Positions 14,608 through 22,447 of a stretch of 39,256 nucleotides of DNA are shown here, in pieces (position 1 is the first letter of the stretch; every line of letters starts with the position of its first letter). The position numbers and the translations under genes were made by a program. The notes under the pieces are model-generated. The model made no database searches, was not told where the DNA came from, and saw only the letters and a program-made list of their open reading frames with translations. Location: NCBI GenBank assembly GCA_009886115.1, contig VFJJ01000191.1, forward strand, positions 1 through 39,256. Reading direction: 5' to 3'. Origin of the DNA: Actinomycetota bacterium. GTDB lineage: Bacteria > Actinomycetota > Acidimicrobiia > IMCC26256 > VFJJ01.

Positions 14608-15843
14608 ATGAACACGACGGTATTTGATGGGTGTGAGGTTGATGACCTGGCCGAGGCAATCGGTCAGCTCCGGGCGCTCATGACGGTGATTCATGCCCAG
14701 TTGATCGACGTGGTAGGCGTGTTCCAAGAACGTGAAGGCCACACGATCGATGCCATGCCGGACGCCGCCACCTGGCTCGCCGCCCGATCCAACCTCGCTC
14801 TGCCTACCGCCCGCCGCGAAGCCGACATCGCCACCCGAGCCCCAGCCATCCCTGCGCTGATGCACGCGTGGCGCAGCGGACGGATCTCCTGGGACCAACT
14901 CCTCGTCCTGGCCCCCGTCGCCACACCTGAGACCGATACCGAGCTCGCCGAGCAGGCACCCGGCTGGACCTATCACTCCACGGTCGTCAACGCCCGCGCC
15001 CTCAAACCTGTCAGTGCCGAAGAAGCACTCGAACAACACCGTGAACGGTTCGTGCAACTCGTCCGCCGACACGACTCGACACTCCGAATCCGGGGACTCC
15101 TCTCAGGCGACCAAGGCGCGATCGTCGAAGCCGCACTCAACCGTCTCGCCGACAGCCTCCCCGAAGAAGGCCGCCTCGAAGGTGGCGAGCCTGCCCGTCG
15201 TGGAGCCCGCATGGCCGACGCGCTCGTCGCCATGTGCGAAGCCCATCCCGAGGTCCTCGCCCAGAACCCCGCCCGACCTCTCGTCGTCGTCCACATCGAC
15301 GTCGAACCCTTCACCCACCACGACAACAGCGACTCAGGCGGTCACGGTCACAGGCCCGCGGCGGCCAAGCCCACCACCATCGGGGCTGGTTGGACCATCA
15401 CCAACGACACCGCCCGCCGACTCGCATGCGACTGCCGGTGGCAGATCATCGCCGACGACCCCAACGGCCAGCCCGTCGGGATCAGCCGCGATTCACGCCG
15501 TATCCCACCCTGGCTCGCCCGAGTCGTCGCCCGCCGCGACCAACACCGATGCCGATGGCCCCGCTGCGACCGCACCGCCTGGCTCGAACTCCACCACATC
15601 ATCCACTGGGCCAACGACGGCCTCACCAACGAGAACAACCTCATTACCATGTGCTGGCACCACCACCACATGCTCCACGAAGGCCACTGGACCATGTCGA
15701 TCAATAAGTCGACTCGTGATATCACCATCACCCGACCAGATGGCCGAACCTACACACCACCGACCGAACCCGACCAGCTCTCCGAACACACCCGAACCTG
15801 GCTCACCCAACTCACCGACTCGCCACCCACTGGCGGTGGGTGA
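14608..15843 (+). CDS. DUF222 / HNH endonuclease (13E12-type)
   Basis: A 411-residue protein with an N-terminal helical DUF222 region (about 1-280) and a C-terminal HNH nuclease. The nuclease core reads RDQHRCRWPRCDRTAWLELH then HIIHWANDGLTNENNL and CWHHHHMLHEG; the catalytic HH is His329-His330 and the CxxxC pair is RWPRCD-adjacent. Such genes occur in many copies in actinobacteria (REP13E12 family in mycobacteria) and are thought to be mobile, though the function is unproven. Codon use differs from neighbours: GAA, CAA and CGA are common, while nearby genes prefer GAG, CAG and CGG/CGC. The start is leaderless, 3 bases after an in-frame TTG. No flanking transposase or target duplication was found. 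Confidence 0.92.
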   Translation: MNTTVFDGCEVDDLAEAIGQLRALMTVIHAQLIDVVGVFQEREGHTIDAMPDAATWLAARSNLALPTARREADIATRAPAIPALMHAWRSGRISWDQLLVLAPVATPETDTELAEQAPGWTYHSTVVNARALKPVSAEEALEQHRERFVQLVRRHDSTLRIRGLLSGDQGAIVEAALNRLADSLPEEGRLEGGEPARRGARMADALVAMCEAHPEVLAQNPARPLVVVHIDVEPFTHHDNSDSGGHGHRPAAAKPTTIGAGWTITNDTARRLACDCRWQIIADDPNGQPVGISRDSRRIPPWLARVVARRDQHRCRWPRCDRTAWLELHHIIHWANDGLTNENNLITMCWHHHHMLHEGHWTMSINKSTRDITITRPDGRTYTPPTEPDQLSEHTRTWLTQLTDSPPTGGG

Positions 15844-15973
15844 TCTGTCGGTGGCCTCCGGATGCGCCGCCCTCCGTTGCCGTGAGCTGATCATGGGAAC
15901 TGGCCGCGGTCAACGACAGAGGGTCGGCCTCGGCCGGCATGTACGGCTCGGCGCGGGTAGGGGCTCCTCGCCG

Positions 15974-15979
15974 TAGCCT
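15974..15979 (+). promoter_or_regulatory. Leaderless -10 element (TAGCCT)
   Basis: TAGCCT, 8 bases, then the ATG at 15988; no ribosome binding site lies between. The spacing is the same as at the DUF222-HNH gene upstream. Confidence 0.45.
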
Positions 15980-15987
15980 GTCCGCCC

Positions 15988-16677
15988 ATGCTGGTGAGCG
16001 ACGCGTGGGAGGAGCATGCGCACGACTGGATCCGTTGGGCCCGGAGCGCGCCGGGCGATGGATTTCGCGACGCGACGTGGCCTGAGCTCGCCCAGATGCT
16101 CCCGCCCCCGGACGGCCTGGTCGTCGACCTCGGCTGCGGGGAGGGTCGCCTCGGCCGAGAGCTCACGCCGCTCGGATATCACGTGGTGGGCCTCGACCGT
16201 TCGCCCACGCTGGCGCGAGCTGCCAGGGCGGCTGACCCGTCGATCGCCGTCGTGCTCGCCGACGCCGCGCACGTCCCGCTGCGCGATGGCTGCGCCCAGC
16301 TCGTCGTCGCCTGCATGTCGCTCCTCGACATGGACGACCTCGACAGCACACTCGGCGAGGCCAGCCGCGTTCTCGGTCCCCGAGGTGTCGTGTGCGCGGC
16401 GATCGTGCACCCGTTCGCCTCTGCGCAGGACGCGAACTTCACCGACGACGACCATCCACGGTTCACCGAGCGATACCTCGATGAACGCCGCACCGAGGTC
16501 GTCGCACGAAGCCACGGCGTCTCGATGACGTTCGTCAGCATGCACCGGCCCCTCGCCAGGTATGTCAGCGCCTTGGGGGCCAACGGTTTCGCCGTCGCCG
16601 CACTCCGCGAATACGGCACGGCCGCCATCCCTTGGCTGCTCGTCCTCCGCGCCGAGAAGCACGACCCTGGTGGGTGA
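15988..16677 (+). CDS. Class I SAM-dependent methyltransferase
   Basis: A 229-residue stand-alone methyltransferase. Motif I is VVDLGCGEGRLG at 45-56, motif II VVGLDRSP, then LADAAHVPLRDGCAQLVVAC and RVLGPRGVVCAAIVHP, as in the UbiE/Methyltransf_11 group. The acceptor cannot be predicted. In contrast to the larger methyltransferase ending at 4244, its SAM-binding loop is fully canonical. It is probably transcribed alone, from the TAGCCT element and without a leader, and meets the next SDR gene tail to tail. Confidence 0.88.
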   Translation: MLVSDAWEEHAHDWIRWARSAPGDGFRDATWPELAQMLPPPDGLVVDLGCGEGRLGRELTPLGYHVVGLDRSPTLARAARAADPSIAVVLADAAHVPLRDGCAQLVVACMSLLDMDDLDSTLGEASRVLGPRGVVCAAIVHPFASAQDANFTDDDHPRFTERYLDERRTEVVARSHGVSMTFVSMHRPLARYVSALGANGFAVAALREYGTAAIPWLLVLRAEKHDPGG

Positions 16678-16697
16678 ACCCAGCTCGGGCCAGGTGT

Positions 16698-16710
16698 GGG
16701 AATGGTTCCC
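16698..16710. terminator. Short hairpin between convergent genes
   Basis: GGGAA and TTCCC flank TGG in the 68-base gap between the methyltransferase stop (16677) and the SDR stop (16746). A 5-bp stem is marginal; position is the main support. Confidence 0.25.
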
Positions 16711-16745
16711 GATCAGGTGGTCCGCAGCGTTGCCAGGAGCCCACG

Positions 16746-17540
16746 TCAGTCGAGGGGGATGCCGCCCATCTGGGCACCGCCGTCGGCCGAGAACACCTGA
16801 CCGGTCACGAACGAGGCGGCGTCGCTGGCCAGGAACAGCACGACCGATGCGATCTCGGACGGCTGGCCGACCCGCCGCAGGGGCATGCCCGCCGAGATCT
16901 CGGACGGATCGAGGTTGGCGGCCTTCCAGGCCTCGACGGCGTTCTCGGAGGCCACCAGGCCGACGGCGACGCAGTTCGACCTGATGTTGAAGCGTCCCCA
17001 TTCACCCGCCACGATCTGGGTGAACATCTGCAGCCCGGCCTTGGACGCACCGTAGGCGCTGCCGCCGAGCACACCCCTCACGCCGGCCGCCGACGAGATG
17101 TTCACGATGGCGCCCGTCCGTCGCTCGATCATGTGTCGGCCGACCTCGCGGGTGAGCAGGAACGGCCCCCGCGAGTTGAGCGAGAAGACGCTGTCCCACA
17201 CACGGGTGGGGGTGCTCTCGATGGGCATCATCCGGGTGCCGCCGGCGTTGTTGACGAGGATGTCGACCTGGCCGAGCTCGGCGATCGCCTGCTCGGCCAA
17301 GGCGATCACGTCGTCTTCGACCTTCACGTCGCAGCGGATCGGTACGCACCGCTGGCCCGTCTCGGCCGCCACGGCGACCGCGATCCGTTCGAGCGACTCC
17401 GGCGTGCGCCCGGCCAGCACCACCGACGCTCCGTGCTGGGCCAGGATGCGGACCGTCGCCGCGCCGATGCCCGTCCCGCCGCCGGTGACCAGTGCCACCC
17501 GTCCCGTGAGGTCGAACAGGGAACCGGGTGCGTCGGTCAT
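16746..17540 (-). CDS. SDR family oxidoreductase
   Basis: A 264-residue classical SDR: GRVALVTGGGTGIGAATVR at the cofactor site, CDVKVEDDV, ILVNNAGGTRMM, catalytic Ser in VNISSAAGVRG, YGASK as YxxxK, and FLASDAASFVTGQVFSADGG. Related proteins include 2,4-dienoyl-CoA reductase-like and 3-oxoacyl reductases. The ATG at 17540 lies 7 bases after TACGCT with no ribosome binding site, so it appears leaderless, mirror-image to the divergent thioesterase gene at 17616. Co-expression with that gene is likely. Confidence 0.9.
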   Translation of the reverse strand: MTDAPGSLFDLTGRVALVTGGGTGIGAATVRILAQHGASVVLAGRTPESLERIAVAVAAETGQRCVPIRCDVKVEDDVIALAEQAIAELGQVDILVNNAGGTRMMPIESTPTRVWDSVFSLNSRGPFLLTREVGRHMIERRTGAIVNISSAAGVRGVLGGSAYGASKAGLQMFTQIVAGEWGRFNIRSNCVAVGLVASENAVEAWKAANLDPSEISAGMPLRRVGQPSEIASVVLFLASDAASFVTGQVFSADGGAQMGGIPLD

Positions 17541-17547
17541 GGCGGGC

Positions 17548-17553
17548 AGCGTA
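17548..17553 (-). promoter_or_regulatory. Leaderless -10 element (TACGCT, minus strand)
   Basis: Read on the minus strand, TACGCT is followed by GCCCGCC (7 bases) and the ATG at 17540. Together with the plus-strand element at 17603 it forms a compact divergent promoter pair within 75 bases. Confidence 0.5.
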
Positions 17554-17602
17554 GCGACCGTCCCTGTTGGCCGTCGGCTGCGCCGGTCGCGGCCCCAACG
17601 TC

Positions 17603-17608
17603 TAGCGT
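17603..17608 (+). promoter_or_regulatory. Leaderless -10 element (TAGCGT)
   Basis: TAGCGT is followed by CGGCGCC (7 bases) and the ATG at 17616, with no ribosome binding site. Confidence 0.5.
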
Positions 17609-17615
17609 CGGCGCC

Positions 17616-18014
17616 ATGCTCGAGGTGGGATCGATCGAGACGCTCACGTACGTGGTCGGCGCTGACGACCTGGCATCGACGGTCGGGGTCGCGAGCGGCG
17701 ACGTGTTCCCGGCCGTGCTGGCGACGGCCCGGTTGGTGGCGTTGATGGAGGTGACCGCGGCCCGGTTGCTGACGCCGCTCCTTGGCGAGGGCGAGATGTC
17801 GGTGGGGGTCAGCATCGACATGCGCCACTCGGCGCCCACGCCCGTCGGGGCGACGGTCGAGGTGGTCGCCAGCTACCGCGGTCACGAAGGCTCCTTGCAC
17901 CGCTTCGAGATCGAGGCTGCCGACCCCGGCGGCCCGATCGGTCGGGCCAGCCACGAACGGGCCATCGTCGACGCCGCCCGCATCATGGCCCGTGCCGCCG
18001 AACGTCGCGCCTGA
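17616..18014 (+). CDS. FlK-like thioesterase (hotdog fold)
   Basis: A 132-residue hotdog-fold protein resembling fluoroacetyl-CoA thioesterase FlK. The shared landmarks are FPAVLATARLVALMEVTAAR with the family Thr/Glu region, GEMSVGVSIDMRH with the catalytic-type His in RHSAPTPVG, and the terminal ERAIVDAARI. It would hydrolyse a short or branched acyl-CoA, perhaps to relieve trapped CoA. The next gene encodes an ADP-forming acyl-CoA synthetase, so formation and hydrolysis of the same thioester may be balanced here. The start is leaderless. Confidence 0.85.
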   Translation: MLEVGSIETLTYVVGADDLASTVGVASGDVFPAVLATARLVALMEVTAARLLTPLLGEGEMSVGVSIDMRHSAPTPVGATVEVVASYRGHEGSLHRFEIEAADPGGPIGRASHERAIVDAARIMARAAERRA

Positions 18015-18124
18015 GCGAGGGGAGACGCCGTGTGTGGTGGCTCGTGTACCAAAGGCGTCGACGACCTCGGTGCTGCCGGTGTGATCCCGCGGCGGCACCC
18101 TGATCGACTCGACCGCACCACCAC

Positions 18125-20482
18125 ATGAGCCAGGACCCCCCCGCAGGCCCCGCAGGCCCCGAAGGCGCCGCCGTGTCGAGCGGGCCCCCCGTCGGGCCGA
18201 ACCTACGCCGGCTCCTCGCGCCCGCCACCCTGGCTGTGGTGGGCGCCAACGAGAAGCTCGGGATGTCGAACAACGCCGTCGTGCCCATGCTCGAGGCCGG
18301 CCTGGCCGTGCACCTCGTGAACCCCAGTCGCGAGACGCTCTACGACCAGCTGGCCCATCGCACCCTGAGTGATGTCGTGGCCGAGCACGGGCCCATCGAT
18401 GCCGTGCTGGCTCTGGTGAACGCCGAGCGTGCTGTGGCGCTCGTCGAGGAGGCCGCGGCGCTGGGCTGCGGGGGAGTTGCCGTCGCCGCGGCCGGCTTCG
18501 GCGAGCTGGGCGACGAGGGTCGCCTGCTGCAGGCCCGACTGGTCGATGCCGCCCGCAGCAACGGCCTGGCCGTCATCGGCCCCAACTGCAGCGGTTTCAA
18601 GAACGTCCCGCTCGGTGTGAACCTGTTCACCGGAGGGCGGCTCTCCCTGAAGCCCGGCGGGGTGTCGGTGGTCTCGCAGAGCGGCTTCCTGGTGCGATCG
18701 GCGCTGGCTGCGGGAGCCCAGCGGGGCCTGGGGATCGGCATCGCGATCTCGTCGGGCAACGAGGCCGTCTGCGATCTCGCGGACCATCTCGAGGCGCTCG
18801 TCGACGACGAGCACACCCGTGTCATCTGCTTGGTGATCGAGACGATCCGTCGTCCGGCGGCCTTCTTCGCGGCCGTGGCCCGCGCTCGCAGAGCCGAGAA
18901 GCCCGTGCTGGCGTTGAAGCTGGGCCGCACCGACCGGTCGCGTCGCATCATGGCCTCGCACACCGGCGCCATCGCAGACGCCAGCTGGGTGTACGAGCTG
19001 GCCTTCCGCGAACATGGTGTGCTCTCGGCGCGCGACATCGACGACCTGCTCGACCAGGCTCAGCTCTTCGCCCAGCTGCCACCCTCGCTCTGGAAGCCGA
19101 TCGAGCGAATCGGCGTCATCACCACCTCGGGAGGGGTGGCGGCGCTGGCCGCCGACATCGCAGAGGACGAGCAGGCGCCCGTTCCCCCGCTCGACGAGCT
19201 CGAAGCCTGGGTGCGAGAGCGCGTTCCCGGCGACACCGTGAACCCCCTCGATCTCACCGGCTTCGTGATGACCCGGCGCGACCTCACCGAGGAGCTGTTC
19301 GATCGCTACGCGGAGGCGGTCGACCTGCTCGTGCTGGCGTGGTGGGCCGCAGAGGGCGACGAAGGTTGGAGCACCACACTGCTGGAGCCGTTCGAGGCAG
19401 TGGCCGCCCGATCGTCGACGCCGTTCCTGGTGACGCCGGTCGAAGCCACGGCGGTGGGGGAGTGGACGGGCGCCGTGCGCGAACGCTCGGGAGTGGCGTT
19501 CGCCCGCGGTGTGCAGTCGGTCTACCGGGCCGTACGGGCGCTCAACCGCTACGTCGGCGATCCGCTCCGCGAGCCGGTCGGTGAGCCGGTCCTTGAACCC
19601 ACGACCCCGGCCGCCGGGCCGCTTGGGGCTTCGACAACGCCATCGACTGCGACACCGACGACAGTCGCGCCGCAGCTGACCTCAGCGCCGCCGCCGGTGA
19701 GACTCGTCGACAGCGAGGTTGGGCCCATCGTCGGCTTCGCCGACGCCATGGCGCTGCTGGCCGACGTGGGCATCGCGACTGCGCCCCACGTGGTGATCGC
19801 GGCCGACGCCCGTCCCGCCGATCCCCCGCTCGCGGCGGCACTGGGGGCGCTGGCGTCCCTCGGCGGGCGGTTGGTCGTGAAGCTCGCCGACGTGGCGCAC
19901 CGTACCGAGCTGGGTGCGGTCCGCGTCGGCGTCACGCCATCGGAGCTCGCGGCCACGGTCGACGAGCTGCGGAGCATCGCCACCGGTCACGGCGTACCGT
20001 CGACCGTCGTGGTGCAGCAGATGGTGCAGGGCCACGGCGAGGCCTTCGCCGGGCTCCAGGTGCACACCGATCTGGGCTCGGTGGTGCTCCTTGGGCGCGG
20101 CGGCGTGCTCGTGGAGATCGCCGGGCCGGTGGCCGGCCGCCTGTTGCCGCTCACCCGGCTCGACGCCGAGCGGCTCGTCGAGGAGGTTGCCGGCGCCGCG
20201 GTCTTCGCTCGCCTCCGGGGCCAGCGGGCCTGGGCGGCCGAGCCGCTGGTGAATGCCGTGCTCGGCGTGGCCGAGCTGTCGCGGCGCCACGCCGGTTGGC
20301 TGGCCAGCGTCGACCTCAACCCGCTCATCGTCACCGACACCGGCGTCGTGGCCGTCGATGCGCTCATGGTCGGATCGGTCACGAGCGCCACGCGCCCCTG
20401 GTCGCCCACGAGCCCTACGAGTCCCGCGAGCCCGCACGAGATGTCGACGGGGGCACCGCGTGGGCTCGCAGAGCCGGTCTGA
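18125..20482 (+). CDS. ADP-forming acyl-CoA (acetate-CoA ligase type) synthetase, alpha-beta fusion
   Basis: A 785-residue fused NDP-forming acyl-CoA synthetase. The CoA-binding Rossmann domain (LLAPATLAVVGANEKLG) comes first. Succinyl-CoA-synthetase-like domains follow, with GPNCSGFKN, VSVVSQSGF and the phospho-histidine motif SHTGAIAD, whose His279 matches the phosphorylated His of the archaeal alpha subunit. A Pro/Thr-rich linker (about 485-525) leads to an ATP-grasp beta domain (VVKLADVAHRTELGAVRVGV, VVQQMVQGHGE, SVDLNPLIV). It makes acyl-CoA from acid, CoA and ATP, or ATP in reverse. The C-terminal 30 residues hold a 9-bp-unit Ser/Pro/Thr repeat. There is no clear ribosome binding site at the ATG; a later GTG at 18173 (before SSGPPVG) is possible. 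Substrate unknown. Confidence 0.9.
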   Translation: MSQDPPAGPAGPEGAAVSSGPPVGPNLRRLLAPATLAVVGANEKLGMSNNAVVPMLEAGLAVHLVNPSRETLYDQLAHRTLSDVVAEHGPIDAVLALVNAERAVALVEEAAALGCGGVAVAAAGFGELGDEGRLLQARLVDAARSNGLAVIGPNCSGFKNVPLGVNLFTGGRLSLKPGGVSVVSQSGFLVRSALAAGAQRGLGIGIAISSGNEAVCDLADHLEALVDDEHTRVICLVIETIRRPAAFFAAVARARRAEKPVLALKLGRTDRSRRIMASHTGAIADASWVYELAFREHGVLSARDIDDLLDQAQLFAQLPPSLWKPIERIGVITTSGGVAALAADIAEDEQAPVPPLDELEAWVRERVPGDTVNPLDLTGFVMTRRDLTEELFDRYAEAVDLLVLAWWAAEGDEGWSTTLLEPFEAVAARSSTPFLVTPVEATAVGEWTGAVRERSGVAFARGVQSVYRAVRALNRYVGDPLREPVGEPVLEPTTPAAGPLGASTTPSTATPTTVAPQLTSAPPPVRLVDSEVGPIVGFADAMALLADVGIATAPHVVIAADARPADPPLAAALGALASLGGRLVVKLADVAHRTELGAVRVGVTPSELAATVDELRSIATGHGVPSTVVVQQMVQGHGEAFAGLQVHTDLGSVVLLGRGGVLVEIAGPVAGRLLPLTRLDAERLVEEVAGAAVFARLRGQRAWAAEPLVNAVLGVAELSRRHAGWLASVDLNPLIVTDTGVVAVDALMVGSVTSATRPWSPTSPTSPASPHEMSTGAPRGLAEPV

Positions 20483-20496
20483 CACGCGCGGTTCCG

Positions 20497-20502
20497 TACG
20501 AT
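20497..20502 (+). promoter_or_regulatory. Possible -10 element (TACGAT) for the VOC gene
   Basis: TACGAT matches TANNNT closely; transcription from about 20510 gives a 16-base leader that contains the AGGAG ribosome binding site of the gene at 20526. Confidence 0.4.
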
Positions 20503-20525
20503 GGTCCTCGACGCCAGGAGATTCC

Positions 20526-21146
20526 ATGACGACCACCCTGCCGCAGACCGACGCCAGCGACGCGATCCGGCCCGCCGTGCCGGCCGGCCTCAGCCATGTC
20601 GCCTACGTCACCCACGACACCGCGGCGACCGTCGACTTCTACCGGCGGCTGCTGGGCATGGAGCTGGTGAACGCCGTGCTCGACGACAAGATCCCCTCGA
20701 CCGGTGATCCCGTCCCGTACTTCCACAGCTTCTTCCGCATGGCTGACGGGTCGACGATCGCCTTCTTCGAAGCGCCCGACCTGCCGCCGGCCGCTGTCGA
20801 CACGCATCCGGCGTACAACGTGTTCCGCCACATCGCGCTCCAGGCCGACAGCCCGGCGACGGTCGACGCCTGGAAGGTGTGGCTCGAGAGCAACGGCGTC
20901 GACGTCCTCGGGCCGGTCGACCACAAGATCATCTACAGCGTCTACTTCCACGATCCCAACGGGATCAGGCTCGAGATCACCACGCCGCTGAGCCCGGCCT
21001 GGAACGACTCGGCGGCATCGGCCCAGGCTGCGTTCGACGACTGGCAGGCCATCAAGCGCACGGCCGTCGAGACCGGGGCCGACATGGTCACGGCACTCGC
21101 CGAGCACACCCGACGTCAGAGCCACCAGAGGACCGAGCCGTCGTAG
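20526..21146 (+). CDS. VOC family protein (glyoxalase/extradiol dioxygenase superfamily)
   Basis: A 206-residue vicinal-oxygen-chelate protein with one visible pair of beta-alpha-beta modules. Probable metal ligands are His24 (GLSHVAYVTHD), His102 (FRHIALQAD) and Glu150 (IRLEITTP). DFYRRLLGMELVN and YFHDPNGIRLEI are signature segments. Members are glyoxalases, ring-cleaving dioxygenases or epimerases. The helical C-terminal tail (AFDDWQAIKRTAVETGADMV) is an extension over the minimal fold. AGGAG lies just ahead of the ATG. It is followed on the same strand by the amidohydrolase, with which it probably shares a pathway; ring cleavage plus hydrolysis or decarboxylation would be consistent. Confidence 0.87.
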   Translation: MTTTLPQTDASDAIRPAVPAGLSHVAYVTHDTAATVDFYRRLLGMELVNAVLDDKIPSTGDPVPYFHSFFRMADGSTIAFFEAPDLPPAAVDTHPAYNVFRHIALQADSPATVDAWKVWLESNGVDVLGPVDHKIIYSVYFHDPNGIRLEITTPLSPAWNDSAASAQAAFDDWQAIKRTAVETGADMVTALAEHTRRQSHQRTEPS

Positions 21147-21170
21147 CTCCGTCGGGCCGTGGCGCGCCGC

Positions 21171-21210
21171 GTCGGAGCGCGTCGGATTGCGTCGGATTGC
21201 GTCGGAACCA
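21171..21210. repeat. 10-bp tandem repeat, four units
   Basis: GTCGGAGCGC, GTCGGATTGC, GTCGGATTGC and GTCGGAACCA follow one another in the gap between the VOC gene and the amidohydrolase, ending 19 bases before the ATG at 21230. The 10-base period is not coding. Confidence 0.8.
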
Positions 21211-21229
21211 TGCGAGCTGGAGGAACGTC

Positions 21230-22426
21230 ATGCCGATCGAGCTCCCCAAGATCATCAGCGTCGACGACCACGTGATCGAGCCGCCCCACGTCTGGCAGAC
21301 CTGGCTCCCGGCCAAGCTCCGTGAGCGGGGCCCCCGGATCATCAGACGGGGCCTGGCCGGTGTCGAATGGCTGGGGCCGGCGGCGTACAAGGAGATCTTC
21401 GACGACGATGCCCCGAACAAGGTCGACGTCTGGCACTACGAAGACCTCACGTACACGAACAAGCGCAACATCGCCGCGGCCGGCTACCCCAAGGAGACCT
21501 GGACGACCGATCCGGTCAACTACGACGACATGCGTCCGGGCTGCTACGACGCCAAGGCCCGCTTGGCCGACATGGACGCCAACTGGGTCGAGCGCTCGAT
21601 GATCTTCCCCACGTTCCCGCGGTTTTGCGGCCAGATGTTCAAGGAGGCCCGGGACAAGGACCTGGCGATGGCCTGTGTCGAGGCCTACAACAACTGGCTC
21701 GTCGAGGAGTGGTGCGGCGACTCGGGCGGACGACTCATCCCCATCTGCCTCATCCCCTTGTGGGACGTGCCCGCGGCGGCTGGCGAGGTGCGCCGCAATG
21801 CCGCCCGGGGCGTGCGCGCCGTGGCGTTCAGCGAGATACCCCACCACCTGGGTCTGCCCAGCATCCACACCGATCACTGGAACCCGTTCTTCGAGGCCTG
21901 CGAAGAGACGGGAACGGTCATCTGCATGCACATCGGCTCGTCGTCGAAGATGCCGGCCACCTCGCCCGATGCGCCCATCAGTGTGTCGGCATCGCTGGCG
22001 TTCGGGAACTCCATGGCGTCCATGGTCGATTTCCTGTACTCCGGCGTGCTCGTGCGCTACCCGCGCCTCACGCTGTCGTACGCCGAGAGCCAGATCGGCT
22101 GGCTGCCGTACGTGTTGGAGCGCATCGACGACGTGTGGGACGACAACCAGGCCTGGGCCCAGACCAAGCACATCCCCGAACCCCCGTCGAGCTACTACTA
22201 CTCCAACATCTACGTGAGCTTCTTCAAGGACGAGTCGGGGATCGAGGCGATCCACCGGACGGGCCGCACCAACATCTGCTTCGAGACCGACTACCCCCAC
22301 GGCGACACGACCTGGCCCACCACCAAGCCCTATGCCGAGAAGCTGTTCGCCGATCTGGGCGAGGACGATCTCTACAACGTCGTCCGGGGCAATGCCTTGC
22401 GGATGCTCGGGATGCGCGACTCCTGA
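21230..22426 (+). CDS. Amidohydrolase family protein (amidohydrolase_2 / ACMSD-like)
   Basis: A 398-residue TIM-barrel metal hydrolase or decarboxylase. It starts IISVDDHVIEPPHVWQTW, the actinobacterial amidohydrolase_2 signature in which the first HxH is replaced by H-x-x-E. The later metal-site segments are VICMHIGSSSK and CFETDYPHGDTTWP, and LYNVVRGNALRMLG closes the barrel. Related enzymes decarboxylate aromatic or muconic acids (ACMSD, gamma-resorcylate decarboxylase) or hydrolyse C-N and C-C bonds. CTGGAGGA precedes the ATG at 21230. It probably shares a transcript with the VOC protein and is convergent with the Liv operon. Confidence 0.9.
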   Translation: MPIELPKIISVDDHVIEPPHVWQTWLPAKLRERGPRIIRRGLAGVEWLGPAAYKEIFDDDAPNKVDVWHYEDLTYTNKRNIAAAGYPKETWTTDPVNYDDMRPGCYDAKARLADMDANWVERSMIFPTFPRFCGQMFKEARDKDLAMACVEAYNNWLVEEWCGDSGGRLIPICLIPLWDVPAAAGEVRRNAARGVRAVAFSEIPHHLGLPSIHTDHWNPFFEACEETGTVICMHIGSSSKMPATSPDAPISVSASLAFGNSMASMVDFLYSGVLVRYPRLTLSYAESQIGWLPYVLERIDDVWDDNQAWAQTKHIPEPPSSYYYSNIYVSFFKDESGIEAIHRTGRTNICFETDYPHGDTTWPTTKPYAEKLFADLGEDDLYNVVRGNALRMLGMRDS

Positions 22427-22447
22427 CGCCCGCGAGCGCCCCATCGG

